From positions 622,501-686,500 of the forward strand of contig NC_135358.1 in the NCBI RefSeq assembly GCF_051622035.1: a stretch of 64,000 nucleotides of DNA, given 5' to 3'. Source of the stretch: Arctopsyche grandis. Its lineage: Eukaryota > Arthropoda > Insecta > Trichoptera > Hydropsychidae. Under the pieces are notes generated by a model. The model had not been told where the DNA came from. It was given only the letters and a program-made list of their open reading frames with translations, and searched no databases. Both the position numbers and the translations under genes were made by a program. This document shows positions 31,054-46,000 of this stretch, in pieces (the first letter of the stretch is position 1; every line of letters begins with the position of its first letter).

Positions 31054-34000
31054 GTTAGTTCTATTTGTTATGAAATTTTCGTCGAGGTTGAAGTGTTTTC
31101 TGTGGATGTTGCGAAATGAATGGTTTGATTTCAAGGTAGTACAATATATAGTGATATTGTTGCTTGCATCATGTTTATCTATTAGTGTTTGTCAAGTTGT
31201 AAAGTTTCGACGATGTTCAGGTTTCAACATTCCTTCCGTTCAAAAACCTTACGAATCTGGTATACCTATTCGATGCCAGTTATGTTGAGTTGGTGGAACA
31301 CATCCTAAATAGCACGATATAAATTTTTCAATCTTATTTCTTTGTTTTTATTTTGTGTACATATTTTTTACTTGATTTTTATTATTTTTTTATGATGTTT
31401 TTTTTTTATTTATGATTTTTATTATTTTCTTATGTTTTTTTTTATTTATGATTTTTATTATTTTTTTTATGATGTTTTTTTTGTAATTTTTATGATTTTT
31501 ATTATTTGTATTAAAATCACATTGACGCTTTGGGGCAACCTGTCAAGTCTCTGTGGTATTGATTTTTTAAAATAAAATAAAAATAAAATAAAAATATAAT
31601 TTCGAAAGAGACTTTGTATGTAAGTAAATGTTGTTGGTTGGAAAATGGTGGGGAACTTCGAAAACAAGTCGATATTTTCATGACGACATGGGGACGGGAG
31701 ACGGGGAACGGGGGGCACCGGGGGCGAAAGCCCGGGGGGCGCCGGGTTCTTATATAATATTAAATAGATCTAATATATAATTTCGAAAGAGACTTTGTAT
31801 GTTTGTAACTATAGTTGGTTGAAAATCGAAAACTAGTCAATTTTATGACGATTCGATTGGTTGAATATATTTTTTTTCTATTCAAATAATAATTCAATAA
31901 AAAAACAAATGAATATTTACTATTAGATTCGCCGTGTTTAAGCTGTTTATAAAAACAAATACTGAGTGAAGCCGAGTAAAACAACCAGTGTAATATAAAA
32001 GGAGAATTTTTAGTATATATAGTATTTCATATATAAAATCCTGTTTATATACATTTTTTTATACACATATTTATATTTTTAATTTAAATATCTAATATAT
32101 GTAAAACAAATTCGGATGAGACTAATCCATGATTTTATCTATTAATTTGTGGAATACAAGAAGGATAAAAAACAATTCGATAATTATACATATGTATGTA
32201 TGTATATACACGTTCACACATTTTACATACAGGCTATTAGAGCAAATACAAAATTTCTACTTCTGGTTTCTAAATTCTAGCCAAAACCTAATCAACTCAG
32301 TACATAACGAATACAAATATAAATTTTCAGCTTGATACGTTCAGGGGTGTGAAAAAAATCGTGTGGTCACAACATTTGTGAATTTTGTAAGAGGAAAAAA
32401 ATCTCACTTCCGGTTTATTAAATTTGATGATTTTTTTTATTTTCATCAAATTGATACAAGGATTATACTTGAATTTTATCGTGAAGAGCACATATATTTA
32501 AGGGGAAAAAATAGTTTAAGAAAAATCGAAAAAGAGTAAACTGCCATTTTTATATATAACTTGGTATTAAGCTTAAACTTCTAGATATGAAATTTCAGTT
32601 CAATAAAAATTTCGGTTGAGGTAAAAATATTTAAAAATATTAGGGTATAGAATTTATAATTTCTATTACATGTAAAAAAAATTCTGTATTATTTGGTTAG
32701 AGGTTTGGGAGATAATTTAATTAAAAAACTTAAAAAAAAAACACCTATAAAGGGAGGTACCATTTCCATTCAACTTAAAAATTTGAAAAACCACCAAACA
32801 TAGTAACCGATACTATGTTTCAGTTCGATAGAACTAACGATGTTCAAAAAATCCACTGATGCACAGACACATATTTTCTAGACCAGTGGTTCTCAAGTGG
32901 CCGCATGTGGCCACTAGTGGATTTTACTGCGGCCACCAGCGACTTAGTAGTAATTAATACTAATATTTAAAAAATATATATATATATTTTAAAAACTACA
33001 AAAAAGTAACTTAACAATAGTAGAAACCAACCTCATCACTGACAAACTAAAAAATATAGCGAAAAGCCTTGTGACAGAAGTTGAAAATGACAATTTTTCA
33101 ATTTTATCTTCTGTTAGTGATTTGATAGATAAGATGACAGACACAACTTCAAAATTAAAATTAAAACTTAAAATAATAGAGTGTCTTAAATCTCTGAATC
33201 TGGAACTTGATAAAAGGTTCGAAGAATTGAATTTTTTTAAAACTGTTTCTTTTGTATCTTCCCCTTTTATTATCATGACAAATGAAAATTTCATAGTACT
33301 ACAAAATAGATTAAAATCATTTTCATTATAGAGATTAATTAACTGGGCTAGCGTAAAATATGCATTATTAGAAATTAGTCATGATCAAGTTTAATAATAT
33401 TTCGGTTCAAAAATTTTGGTCGGAAATATACGTTGACAATGAAACAAACTAATATAAAGATTTAGCTTTATTAATATTGTCTAATTTTCCCACTACCGTA
33501 TATTGCGAAAGATCATTAAGTGTAATGCACTTTATTAAAAACAAATTTAGAAATCAGCTGAAAGACGCAAACTTAGAAGCAGGAATGCGGCTTGCATTGG
33601 AAGAAAGGAGTACTGAGCAATTTCCATTTGCATTATTATTAAATAAATAGATACCAAAATGTTAAAATTTATTTTATTTTATGAATGAATTGATCCACTT
33701 TTTTGTAACTTTAATTTATTTGATTAAATTTGGTGCGGCCACCAGACATTTCCATGGGACCATTATTATCACCTGTGCGGCCAAGGTAAAATTTTGCCTT
33801 AGAACCACTGTTCTAGACGTGATCAGTGATCGATTCAGAGATCTAATCAGTCAAAATCTCGAGTTCGAATTTTCGCATGATCACAAAACTTCATGTATTG
33901 TTACTACGTATATAGTAAAATAATCGTATAAACATATATTATTACGGGTAGAACAAATTGATTGCAGAAAAGTTGATTGGGGGGGGGGGGGGGGGGTGGT

Positions 34001-37000
34001 AATAAATTTTGAAAGCATTATATATGCATATTGGACAATTTAAATATTTTTACATAAGCTTTTCCAAAAATTGATAAAAAATGCGAATTATTTGTGATGT
34101 AGAAATATGTATGTATACATATTTAGATAAATTTGTTTTTTTCTGGTGAATTATTTTGATAATAAACATAATTTATTTACAAAATATAATGTTTGGTAAA
34201 TACATTTTTAACGGTTTTTATGACTAGGCGTTCAATTAAAGTAGTAAAAACAAATTAATTCATGAAAAATGTTTTATCGAATAATCTATCATTCATACTT
34301 ACTCACTCGTACATGGAAAGTTGATTATGATAAAACTATTAGTGCCACATAAAATTCTTTCAAAATTATCTACCTATAGACGAATTAATAACAAACTTTC
34401 CGTTGCGATGAACAGATTGTGTGTATTTCCATTCTCAACACAAAACATGTAAAAAATATCATTGTCAACATAATAGGTAAAATATATTTAGTTATGTCGT
34501 GTGTATAACATGTACAAAATATATTTGACGAATTGCGGAAATGTAAAAGTGAAATTTTATTTAAATGATAGAAAAGCCGTGCCATAAAAAATACGGATCA
34601 GGAAAATAACGCTTATTTAATTATTTTTTATTGAGATTATCGTGTATTCAATTCAACGCTTTTTAATTCGTTAGACATTTTTCTCGCGAATGTGCAATAG
34701 ATATGATACTATTTTCTAGTGAAAAATTACATTTTTTTTTTCACATAGAAAAGAAACGAGAATTATAAATAGCGAGAGAATGCCAAGTGCATCAAAAATA
34801 TTGTAAATAGGAAAGGTGGGTGTATATACATATTTACATAAGAAAAAAAATCAAAATCGTGCATAAAAATGCGCTTTAAACATTATCGGATATGAAAAGC
34901 GTTTCGTGAAAAGTAAAAGTATATAATAAACGGCTTTGATGTGTATGTAGGTGCATATAATGAAGGCTTTTTATGCATTAAAAAAACTAGAACAGCATCT
35001 ACGAATCAAATTCACAGCAATAAATCGGTGAGAGCGTCAAAACCATAAACCTGTTTGCAAAGATAGCAAATGGAAAAAAGCAGCATAGCAAATTCATTTC
35101 TCATGACATTTCGTTTGCCTAGTGCAAATATGGTATCATGTTCCAGTGACGTCTGCAAAGTAAGCCATATGACGTATTTTTTAAATTGAATCAATTGCGT
35201 GCACGTAATTGTCAAGATATTATCAGTCGAAAACATGCGATATTGTTATAAATGTTTGTTGAAAGATATACAATTTGTATCGGTAGTATTTTAAACCTTG
35301 GTATTGACAGTCGAGACAGGCCTGCTATATGAAAACACACGCAAATAAGGATCAAGTCAAATAACATTTGCTATGTTGCTGATAAGACAAACAATAAATA
35401 GGTCAAACAATAAATATGTCCGATATAGTCCGGTCATTTTAGCATAAAAAAGGGAATTAGAGATAATAAGCTGAATTTTCGTATATACCTTCATTTTGAC
35501 GTTCTAAAAGTTGTCTCAAAAGTCTCATAAAATTTCGTGTCTGCGTCGTAAGTTATTCAAGGTCAAAGGTAAAAAAAAACAGTTTTTCACGATTATCTCG
35601 GTTTATATTGCTCCAATGATGCTAACATATGTATATTATAAACATTGTAGAGCGTAAAATTTGCGACAAATTTTATTTGAAACTGATATCGAATCACCAT
35701 TATAATATAAACATGTAAGCATTCAATATATAACCTATGAGTGAAGTAGAAATATATACATATGAGAGATAATGAGAACCTTTAATGCAAATTTTATAAG
35801 ATTGTGTGTAGTGTGAAAAAGAAAAAGTTATAGGCGTTTAAACAAATAAAATCCGCAGTGGCGTAACGTGAATTTTAGGCGCCCCGCAAAATATTTTAAG
35901 GCGCCCCCCCCCCCTTATACACATTATTTCCTTCTCGAAATGTCAAATTACATTTAGCAGTTGAATGAATTGATGCCAATAATTTATACGACTTTACAAT
36001 TCTAACGAGATATGTATATTCTTCAATTGTCTCTGAATTTTTCCACAAATCGTACGTAAAACAGGATTTAGTGTGAACTTGTGATTTTTCATTAATTACA
36101 TTTTTTTTGAAAGTCCTCTACAGTATTTTATCCCTACAACCCAAGAATAGTTATAATATTGTTTTTTTTTTGTCAGCAAAAAGCCAACACAGTACACTCT
36201 ATTCAGTTTTACTGAATCGCTTCACAAAGCATTTATTGGGTGATTAAAGAGTACCTGCTTATAAAGGGCAGGTAGCTCGCTGCATCTATCCACCAGATAC
36301 GCAGTCACATACGCAGGCATGCAGTACCACGATTTTGCGCTGTCAGTTCTAAGAACTCTAGCGGAAAGTGACCAAATACCGTTACCGACCACTAAGTCAA
36401 CTTGGGGGGTCTCCATTGTTAGCCGGCTGCACTTTAGCCTGGAGATAATCCTCGAAAACCAATTAAAGCGGCGGCTCCTTTTAGCATATGCTACAATACT
36501 AATTGATGCAAATACTGATCACTCAAGTCAAGCATTATGTTGTACTAAACATGCAATACATAGGTTTGATCATTTAGAAATCAATTATCAATTTCACTTG
36601 AAAATTTTTTACCGAGACATAAAATACAATCAGTTTCGGTGAATTGTTCTTTATTTTAACCGTTAAGTTTGGCCTTAATTAAAAAGTGCAGTTAGTCTCA
36701 ATTCTGTTCGGTTAAATATATATCTATTAAATTATTGCATGTGACAGTTCGAAGGTAATTTTTGAAAAATGAAATGTTGGATGTCACTGGAAATCGCCAA
36801 ATTCAATACAATGTGACGCAATACAATTTTGTTTCGTCACTTTTTTCGCGTGATGATTTGTGCTAATCAAACGGCGCACGCATGTTATGGTCATGTCAAA
36901 GATGACGAAGACAATATGAGTATTAAATGTGATTTAAACGAGCGGTAAAGCGGGAAACTTTCCATCGTTCGTAACAATATATGTATATGTATATGTACGT

Positions 37001-40000
37001 GAGGAGCGTTTATGTCGGATGACACAAAAGGTATTCTGTCATTTAACAGTTGAGCTACAACGCAAATTGGCTATGAAGATGCACAGCACAGTCTGTAAAA
37101 ACAAACAAAAAGTAATGCAAAAACGGAAAAAATGACAGAACGTGATCCGTTATTGCGACTCACAAGAAAGCGGAAAGTACGGTCAATGTTGGAGAAAAAC
37201 GGTGAAAATTTTCGTCGTTATGTCAACGTGAAAAACAATGAATGTGAAGGTATGTGATTACGTGAATTTAAAAAGGGGATTATGTCGTGCTATGTGTGCT
37301 TACGAAACTCCAATCTATTAAATAAAACTGTATTTATAATCATTTAACGCCACATGCTATGTTGGTCGTACGGTTTTTACTGCTTTTTTTAATATTATAT
37401 TTTCGATAATGTTGAAATAAATATATGTATTTATGGTTCGGTGATTATTGGTCACAAAGCGCTCGCCCAAAAGTCACTAAAATCTTTATAACGGAACATC
37501 TGGCAGCTGAATTCTATCGATAACTATTATACTAACTCGAGTGCCAAATATTCCGTATTCGCGATTTTTATGGCTAAAATTGTCTTTTGGGCGATCCAAT
37601 TACCGTATTTAAAGTGTAAATTTAATTTTATATAATAATGACGGCTGTTTGATCAATTAGAATGTATGAAAATTTAATTCAAATGCCAAAATTATAATAA
37701 TAATGTTACAAATTTTTTAACTCGTATTAATTCATTACTTTTTTATTCTGCTTATTTACATTTTTAAGAATTTTTTTTCAGTTCAAATGAATATATCGTC
37801 ATCTTTGCCATTTGTCTGCAACATACATATAAAATCACGCGTGCCATAATGTGGCATGCTTCTTTCATTCAATTAATTTTGAATTGCAGAGTTTTCAAAA
37901 ATTGCAGAGTAAAAAATAGAAATATATTTTTTTGGAAGAAAATTGCATACTTTTAAAAACATTTTTCAACTATTTACTATTTTTCTACTATTACTATTTA
38001 TGAAAGTTATCTACACACATACAACGTATAATATTTTCATATTATGCATTTTGAACTCGGCAACAAGTTCGTGGAAAGTAAATGTTTTTATAATTTAAAT
38101 GATAAATTGATGAATCTCTTTAGATTGTAAAGAGAAGATTGAGAGGTGATTAAATTTATAAAAATGTTCAAAGTCATTATAAATGTCAAATTAAAAACCA
38201 TTTAATGGTTGAAATGAAATCTCTCGTCTAAGAGGTACTACTTTTTACCTAGAGAAAAAAAATATAGGTACATACATATGTATGTATGTACTTACAGTTA
38301 GAAATAATGTTTATTTTCAAATGCAGTATACCTACACTTTAACAAGTTTGGATTATTCTATTTAACTGAATGCTTATTAAATGAATTAGATTTATACCTC
38401 AAAATTTTATTCATGTACATAGATACTCACATTTAATACTTATTTATTAATTACAATTTAGCCATAGTGACATTATAAAGTATGTAGTTCCAAGTCGTAA
38501 CTATATGTTAAACATAAAACGAAAATAAAATAAAACATAATAAGAACAAAATTAGCATACATCAAAAACTAATAATACAATAATAGAACACGTTTCAATC
38601 TCAAATTAAACAGTACCAAAACTAGATCAGCATATTTTTGATTAAAAATATCTCTTCATGAACTTACCTTTCAATAAACCGGATGATCAATGGAAAGGAA
38701 AACTGGCTAGATTTAAGCGAAAAAACTTCATTTATCCAATTTAACATCAATTCAATCAAACTTTCACTTCAATTCGATTACAATCGACTGAAACAACTTC
38801 TATTCAAATCGCATACACATTTGATTTTAAAATTTAATAAAGCCTTAATGCATATTTTTTCATACATTCAATTCAGACGTCAACGCGGATCCATGTCTAA
38901 GGTTGGCACAATTTTAACATGTTGACATACAATTGTTGTTCACTTTCACAACGTCGAAAATAAAAATGTTGATGGCTTGCAAAAATTACATAATTTTAAT
39001 GCGGTCGCATCTGGCTTGTAAATTCATTCTATAATTAATACAAAATGAAATTTAAAGTTACGCAATATAATTAAAGATTAAAATTTCATGGGACGAGGAA
39101 AATTCAAATTAAATTAGTGACTTTACTTGACATTAGAAATTATTTGAGTGTGTGAAGTCAAGTGATTTCATGACGGTCGACTCTCTTTTGTAGATATTCT
39201 CTTCTTACTCGAAAAAGAAAACATGTTTATTTATTTAAAATTATATTTGAATACACACACCTATATAATATGTTTATACAGTCAAGAACGGAACATGCTC
39301 TCTGGCATTATCCGTATATGGCGAAAGAGTGCCATACTCTTGACTGGTGAAAGTTGCATATCTTTTGTCAGTTTTAAGAATCAACATCGTTTCTTTTATC
39401 TGAATTTTTTTTAATGGGTTTTGTTTCTTTCTTTACAGAGGAATACTTTGAGAGTTGCGACAGACCTTGCCACGAATTGGATTGGCCGATGATTTGCAGG
39501 GTGAAACTCACTTTGGAAGTTTATAAATCACTCAGCAGGTATGTTTATTGGTTTCTTCATACCCTAATTCAAATTGTACTTTAGTGAACCGTTACAAATT
39601 CTTTCACAGATCTTGCAAAGAATGTCCGGGAAATTCATCCGATTGTGAGAAAAACCACTGCGTGAGCGCTGATGGGCATTCGAGAGGAATCTTGGCAGCA
39701 AATCGCCAACTACCAGGACCCAGCATCCAAGTGTGCGAAAACGACATCATGGTCATTGACGTGGTTAACCGGGTACCAGGTCAAGGTTTGACCCTACACT
39801 GGAGAGGACAGCCCCAAATCGAAACCCCTTTCATGGACGGAGTACCAATGGTGACACAATGCCCAATCCCGAGCTATACAACATTCCAGTACAAGTTTAG
39901 AGCTTCAGCACCTGGAACCCATTTGTATCATGCTCATTCGGGAGCAGAATCTTCAGATGGACTGTTCGGTGCTTTTATAGTGAGGCAGCCTGAAAAGATC

Positions 40001-43000
40001 GAACCTCATATAAAGTTGTACGACTTTGACAAGAACGAACATGTTATGGTTATATCTGAGTGGAGTCATGGATTTGCTATACAGAGCATTTTGGATACAA
40101 TCCCTCTATCGGTCGAGTCTCTTTTAGTGAACGGCAAAGGGGTGCATAAGGATACCAAAGTGTCTGAAAACGAAGGGAAAGTTCCTTTGAGTGGTTTTTC
40201 TGTGTCGCCTGGGAAGAGGTACAGGTTTAGAGTGGCTCATGCTGGTGGTGTTAAGGGCTGTCCTGTGACTTTGACAGTCGAGGATCATGTGTTGCAGCTG
40301 ATTGCTCTAGATGGACATCCTGTAGTGCCGAAAGATGTGAACTCTTTGATTTTGGGTCGCGGAGAAAGGGCCGATTTCGTTCTGAACGCGGACAAGGAAG
40401 TTCGATCTTATTGGATAAAAGTTTCCAGCGTGGAGAATTGCGTTTCTCCGATTTATAGCGCTGCCGTGTTGAAGTATGAAAGTGACGATAGTAATAACGG
40501 AAAGACGGAGATGGAGAACGATAAAAGTGACGTTGATGATTCGATGCATCATGAAAACGAATTGAATACAGTGACCGGAGACAAATGCGTTGACGAGAAG
40601 ACATTGTGTGTCAGTGAAGTGCAATCTTTGAATAAGATGCCTGTGGAGTTGACCGCAGAGAAGATGCAAACTACTATATATCTGCCGTTCAAGCATAAAA
40701 AGCAAGATTTTCATCCTAATGCAGGTATGTGCAACTTATAATATATTGTGTCACTTGTAGTCGCGTCACTATGAACGCAGATTGAATTTAGTCGCGTTGC
40801 TTCATGTTGCGTCAGCGTGCGACAAACCTAGGGTTTCCAAAAAATTTTATATAAAAATAATTGAAAATATAATACATGAAGGAAAGATTATTGAACGGCG
40901 AGTGTGTGGTTAGCGAACGTGCATGGTATGAAGCGTGTATGGGTTATTTGCCATGAGGCTTGCCTGACGTTAAGACGTATAAATAAACACTATCTAAGCT
41001 ACTACATGTGCATTATTTGGAACATCCAGAATCCTACATATGTACATATATTATGTAGGAGAAATAAATAAGCTTTGAACGAAATCCTTATAAATTATTG
41101 TTTATTCAAGGGTCCCAACAGTTTCGACCAGTAGGTTGTATCAAAAATTGTGCCCATAATTCCGAAAATGGTTTGAAGTCAAGAAAATTTTATTTAATCA
41201 ATTACATATTTCAATATAACCGATATTAAACAATAAATTTTAAATTTTTTTCCTGACTTAGACCACTCAAAAAAATGGACACACTTGTTCGAAGGTCGGT
41301 GAGCCACAACCTAATGAAATAATAAAATAAATAAATAAATTTCCAAATATAATAATTTATTTATTAATAGTTTTGGACCATTGTGGCATTACAGGAAGAA
41401 CCTAATGCGCCACAATGGCCTACATTTAAAAAAGATAATACAAGTAAAAAAAACAGAAAAATTAGAAAGCAGAATAAAAAAATAATAAAAAGTAACAAAA
41501 GGAAAATAATAATACAAATAAAATAGTACATAAAATGTACAAAGGAGAAAGAAAAAGTAAAATAAATCAACAAAATATGAAAAATAAAATCACAGCGAGG
41601 CCCAAATGGAAGAGAGTAGATTAAGATTCCACTCATTCATCACATTCAAATTAAGAAAGTAATGATGAGCGCAGGTTACCAAGTTACCAAGGTGGAAAAT
41701 ATCACATTCAGGGACGGCAGCAACGATTTCATTGAGAAGTTGAATAGCTCTTGGAATAGGAGCCATTCGAAAAAGAACTGTGCGAGCAGCAGGTACAACT
41801 ATCAAATGATGATGTCTACCACGCACATAATTATTAGGGACATAAAGTCCCAACTGTTCCAGCAACAACGGGCATGACGTATTACCACGCAATAGCTGGA
41901 GAACGAAACGAATTAACGAGAAGTTTCTCCGAAGTTCAAGGGAATTATACCCAAGCATGCCCAAAAGGAAAGGAGTAGGATAGAGATATGGGTAGTACCC
42001 ATACTCTTTCTTATAAAGAAAACGAAGAAATGCTTTTTGCACTTTTTCGATAATGTAATCGGATATTTAATATGTACATATGTATGTATGTTATATAGTT
42101 TTTATGAATTTATCATATAATGTTTTGTTTTTAAAAATATACTAGTGGCCTGTTGTAATATGTGCATTTATTCTGCTTTTGCGAGATTCTGGACATATCG
42201 AATTAAAATAAGTGATAACAACTTGTGAATTGAGTCAAATAGAAATAGTGTTTTTGAAACTGAAAATTGGAATTCCGCCACTTTCAAATATAGTGGCTCA
42301 TATCTTTAATTTCTAGCTAAGCAGTTTATCTGGGTGAAGTTAATAAAATAAAAGGCTTGTAAAAATTTAAAGGGCCACGAGGCGAATTTAAAGTAACCAT
42401 GGTATATGTTGTATCTTTCGTGGCAAGAAAGTTTTACTTTTCATTTAAATCACCCCTCGTGTCTTTGCGTCTTAAGCAAAATGTACCTTTGCTGTGGCCT
42501 TGTTTAAGTAATTGAAACTACTCTCAATAATATTTTATTATGACCTGGTCCTCGCCAGTTACTAAATCTCAAAGCAAGTGCTAAGTGCTGGCCCTTTTTT
42601 GTGTTGTTCAAAGAAATATAAGCCTATTTCCTAACCTAAGTCCAAATATGTTAATTTTTTTCGTTCTTTCATATAAATTTGAAATTCATTATTGTTAGCT
42701 TTGAGAAAAATAATAAATGCAAAAAATCCGGTTTTCTGCTTCAATTAAAATAGGAATTAAAGTCAATAACGGAGAATGTATTCTTACTGTATGTATATGA
42801 AAAATATTTACTTTTACAATAAATTGATTAAAAATGTCGTGCTTAAATTTTATAAATATATTTGGATACGATGAGTATTTAACTCCCTTTAAACGAATGC
42901 ACACGTATTATATAATTTCCATGTAAAGGCATTGAAAAGTGTGCTCCAAGACGATGTGAATGACCGTATAATAATTCCGAAATCAAAATGGCGATTTTGA

Positions 43001-46000
43001 CAGTTGTCGAAGGCCACGCGCTAAAGCAACAAAATCGGATTTCATGCTATCAATTGGCAACATTTATATTTAGCAAAATATGCATAGGTATAAAAAAATG
43101 AAACGGATACATATTTGTATATAATTAATTATAGGCACAATACTTTCATTTTGATGATTTGACAGCTGACGATCAATCATCGAAAAATCGAATGCATGCT
43201 ATGGATGCTCAATCAATCGTTCAACGTGCTTTTAAAATGATCGATAGCGTTCGCTTTTTTATACGACGTTTAGTATTTCAATCATATTTTGCAAAATGTA
43301 CACACACTTGCGATTATCATTAGAGGTGTATTGAGCTTTCAGATTTTAATTGAGTGCGATTCTTTTATTATGGAATTACATGCATACAATACCTTGAGGA
43401 ATATACCTACGTAAATATGTGTAATAGCAATTATTCGTAATATGAGTTATGATCAATTAGATCAGCGGTTCCCAACCTTTTTTGTGTCGCGTACCCCTTG
43501 GTAGTACATAACGGTAAATTGTACCACCATATATAAATGATTGTATTTCATGAAATTTGTTTTTGCAAGTGTAATTATTATATATATAGTATTTGCATGG
43601 TAACGCAGGATAGACGCAATATGTAGATCTGTTTTGGTAAGAAATTTTGTAGAAAAAAAGTTATTGTGGACAATTATAATATGCTCAAAGTTTAATATAT
43701 TTATTTATATATAATTCTATTATTGATAAATGGTTTTAATAAAAAGACAAAATTACAAATACATATAATATATTTCTTTTCATAAATCTCATTACAAAAT
43801 AAATTTATAGAGATCATTGTACTTGCTTCGAGGAACATATATTTTTAAATATTGGTTAAAATGATGCGAGATGTACCCTTAAGTCTGGAGCTGCATTCAA
43901 TCTATTTCTATATTTGTCTTATTAAAATATATGAAGAGAAAGCTCTCTCAACCAGTTCAGTGCTAGTAAACGGCGACAGAAATTTAAGCACTGTCAGAAA
44001 GCTGTTCATAACCTAGCCAAAAATTAATAACCTTATTTATTTCGAATTCAGTTTTTAAATGCTATAATTTGAAAGTTCAATCAAGTTCTCCTTTTCCTTG
44101 GTAGCTGTCCAAAAATTTTCACTATCAAAGCCGTTTGAATTCCAATTGTTTGCTTCTTAAGGTTTGGGGAAGCACTGTGTAAAAGACGATTTCAGTCCTA
44201 TTAAATGTTCAGTTATTTTTTCACGTATATCCCGAGACATAATATTCTTGTTTTAAAATAAGAAATTATGTAAAGTACCTCAAATACCTCAGTTTTTTCA
44301 GTCGATCTCAGTCGATCATTTTTGATACATAGATTCCAACAATCTAATTTTCTAATCATACTTTCAATTTTATCTGCAACACAAAAGATTATTATCGAGC
44401 TGTTCTCGATAATAATAAGTGTCAAATTCAAGTTATTTATTTATTGGAGCGATAACGCGGTAAATTTAAAAATGCACTCCAAAATCCATGCCGGATCTGA
44501 CGAAAACGTATCGATTGCCAGATTTTCGATCATCGACTGTACATATTGACGTTGACGATGACTAATTAAGATAATGTTTATTAATTATATAAAACATATT
44601 TCTTTAACATACCTCCTTTACGTTTCACTTACGATTACAATTCAGGAAAAAATTTGCCTCTTATCCGATCGTTTTCATACTTTGGAATATTGCTCATTTT
44701 GGTCATCAATATAAGTAAATGGATCCTCCGCCATTACGATCGAGCAAAAATATCGTGTAAGACGCGTTTGAAATTTCTGAAAAGTGCCTGACGTTTATCC
44801 AGTTTTTAGTTTTAAACATACATATATGGCGATAGTAAAATAAAATTATTGGTATTTTTATTAAAAATAATTATGATTGTAAATCATATATTCCTGCATG
44901 TCCGCCATTACTGATTTTTTTTCGCGTACCACATGTTGGAAACCGCTGATTAATAATTTACTAATAATTATTTTAAATTCAAACAAATCTATTCATACAG
45001 AGGTAGCATTCAATTTTATTGACAACGGGATTTCAATGAAAAATCCCTCCCTATTTTAGTCACGAAAATAAAAACAATATATTGTGAAAATTTTGACAGG
45101 ATTTTTAATAGGAATTTTGTTCATATTTATACTATGAACTTAAATACATTCCAATACATACAATATTTATATATCGTTAATCAACTGGTTCGAAATTAAC
45201 TACTCAGTAGTATCTATGCTCGAATCTGCTTATAAAATGTAGCATTAAAAGCTATTGTAAAAGACTTATCGCAAGTGGAGATTGTGCGAGAATTGTGTCA
45301 AACTTTACGGTTGTAATAAATATAAACGATGGGGTATGTAATGGACAAAAAGGTCGTATCCATGTCTGATTGTAAATGTCAACTTTCACTCATTCCATTC
45401 GTAATGAGCTGGTACCTACTCTTAGTGTATATTATTATTTATTGTTTGGTTGACATAATACAAAGTGAACCTTTTCAAATTAAGCCCACGTGTGTACGTT
45501 TATATGTACGTTTCAAACTAACAATGGAAAGTCATTTGTATTGGAATTGTCTTTTAGAAACGTGAATTGAAAATTTATTAGTATTGTATGGGATGATATG
45601 TGAAAAATGATTTGTTTGAATTTTAATATCGAAAGATGTAATATGTACATGCATTTTTTCATTGAAGCATGATTCGCGAACTTTCATCTGAAAGTTCATC
45701 TTTGTCAATAATTGAAATAATGATCGATAGATGTTGTAAAAAAGGTACAAGATAAAAAAAACGAGGAACTAGATCGAACTTTCCAATCACGTTTCCTAAA
45801 AATATAATTGACTAAAATGTATTTAATTTTTTTTTAAATAAATTGTGATAGTACGTACATATGTACATAGATGATATATAATATAGAAGTAACTATTAAA
45901 ATGAAACCTTTTTTGTTTTGAATAAAATAACTATTATGCTATATATTTCGCAGGATATATTGATGTTCAAGTTAATATTTATAAATTTTATTATTCCTTA

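Noticed and set aside
33979-33996. Poly-G run as a structured regulatory element
   Set aside because: A single homopolymer tract, easily a microsatellite or an assembly artefact.
40251-40714. Two long minus-strand frames opposite MCORP exon 3
   Set aside because: Antisense shadows of a GC-rich coding exon; no domain and no splice context.
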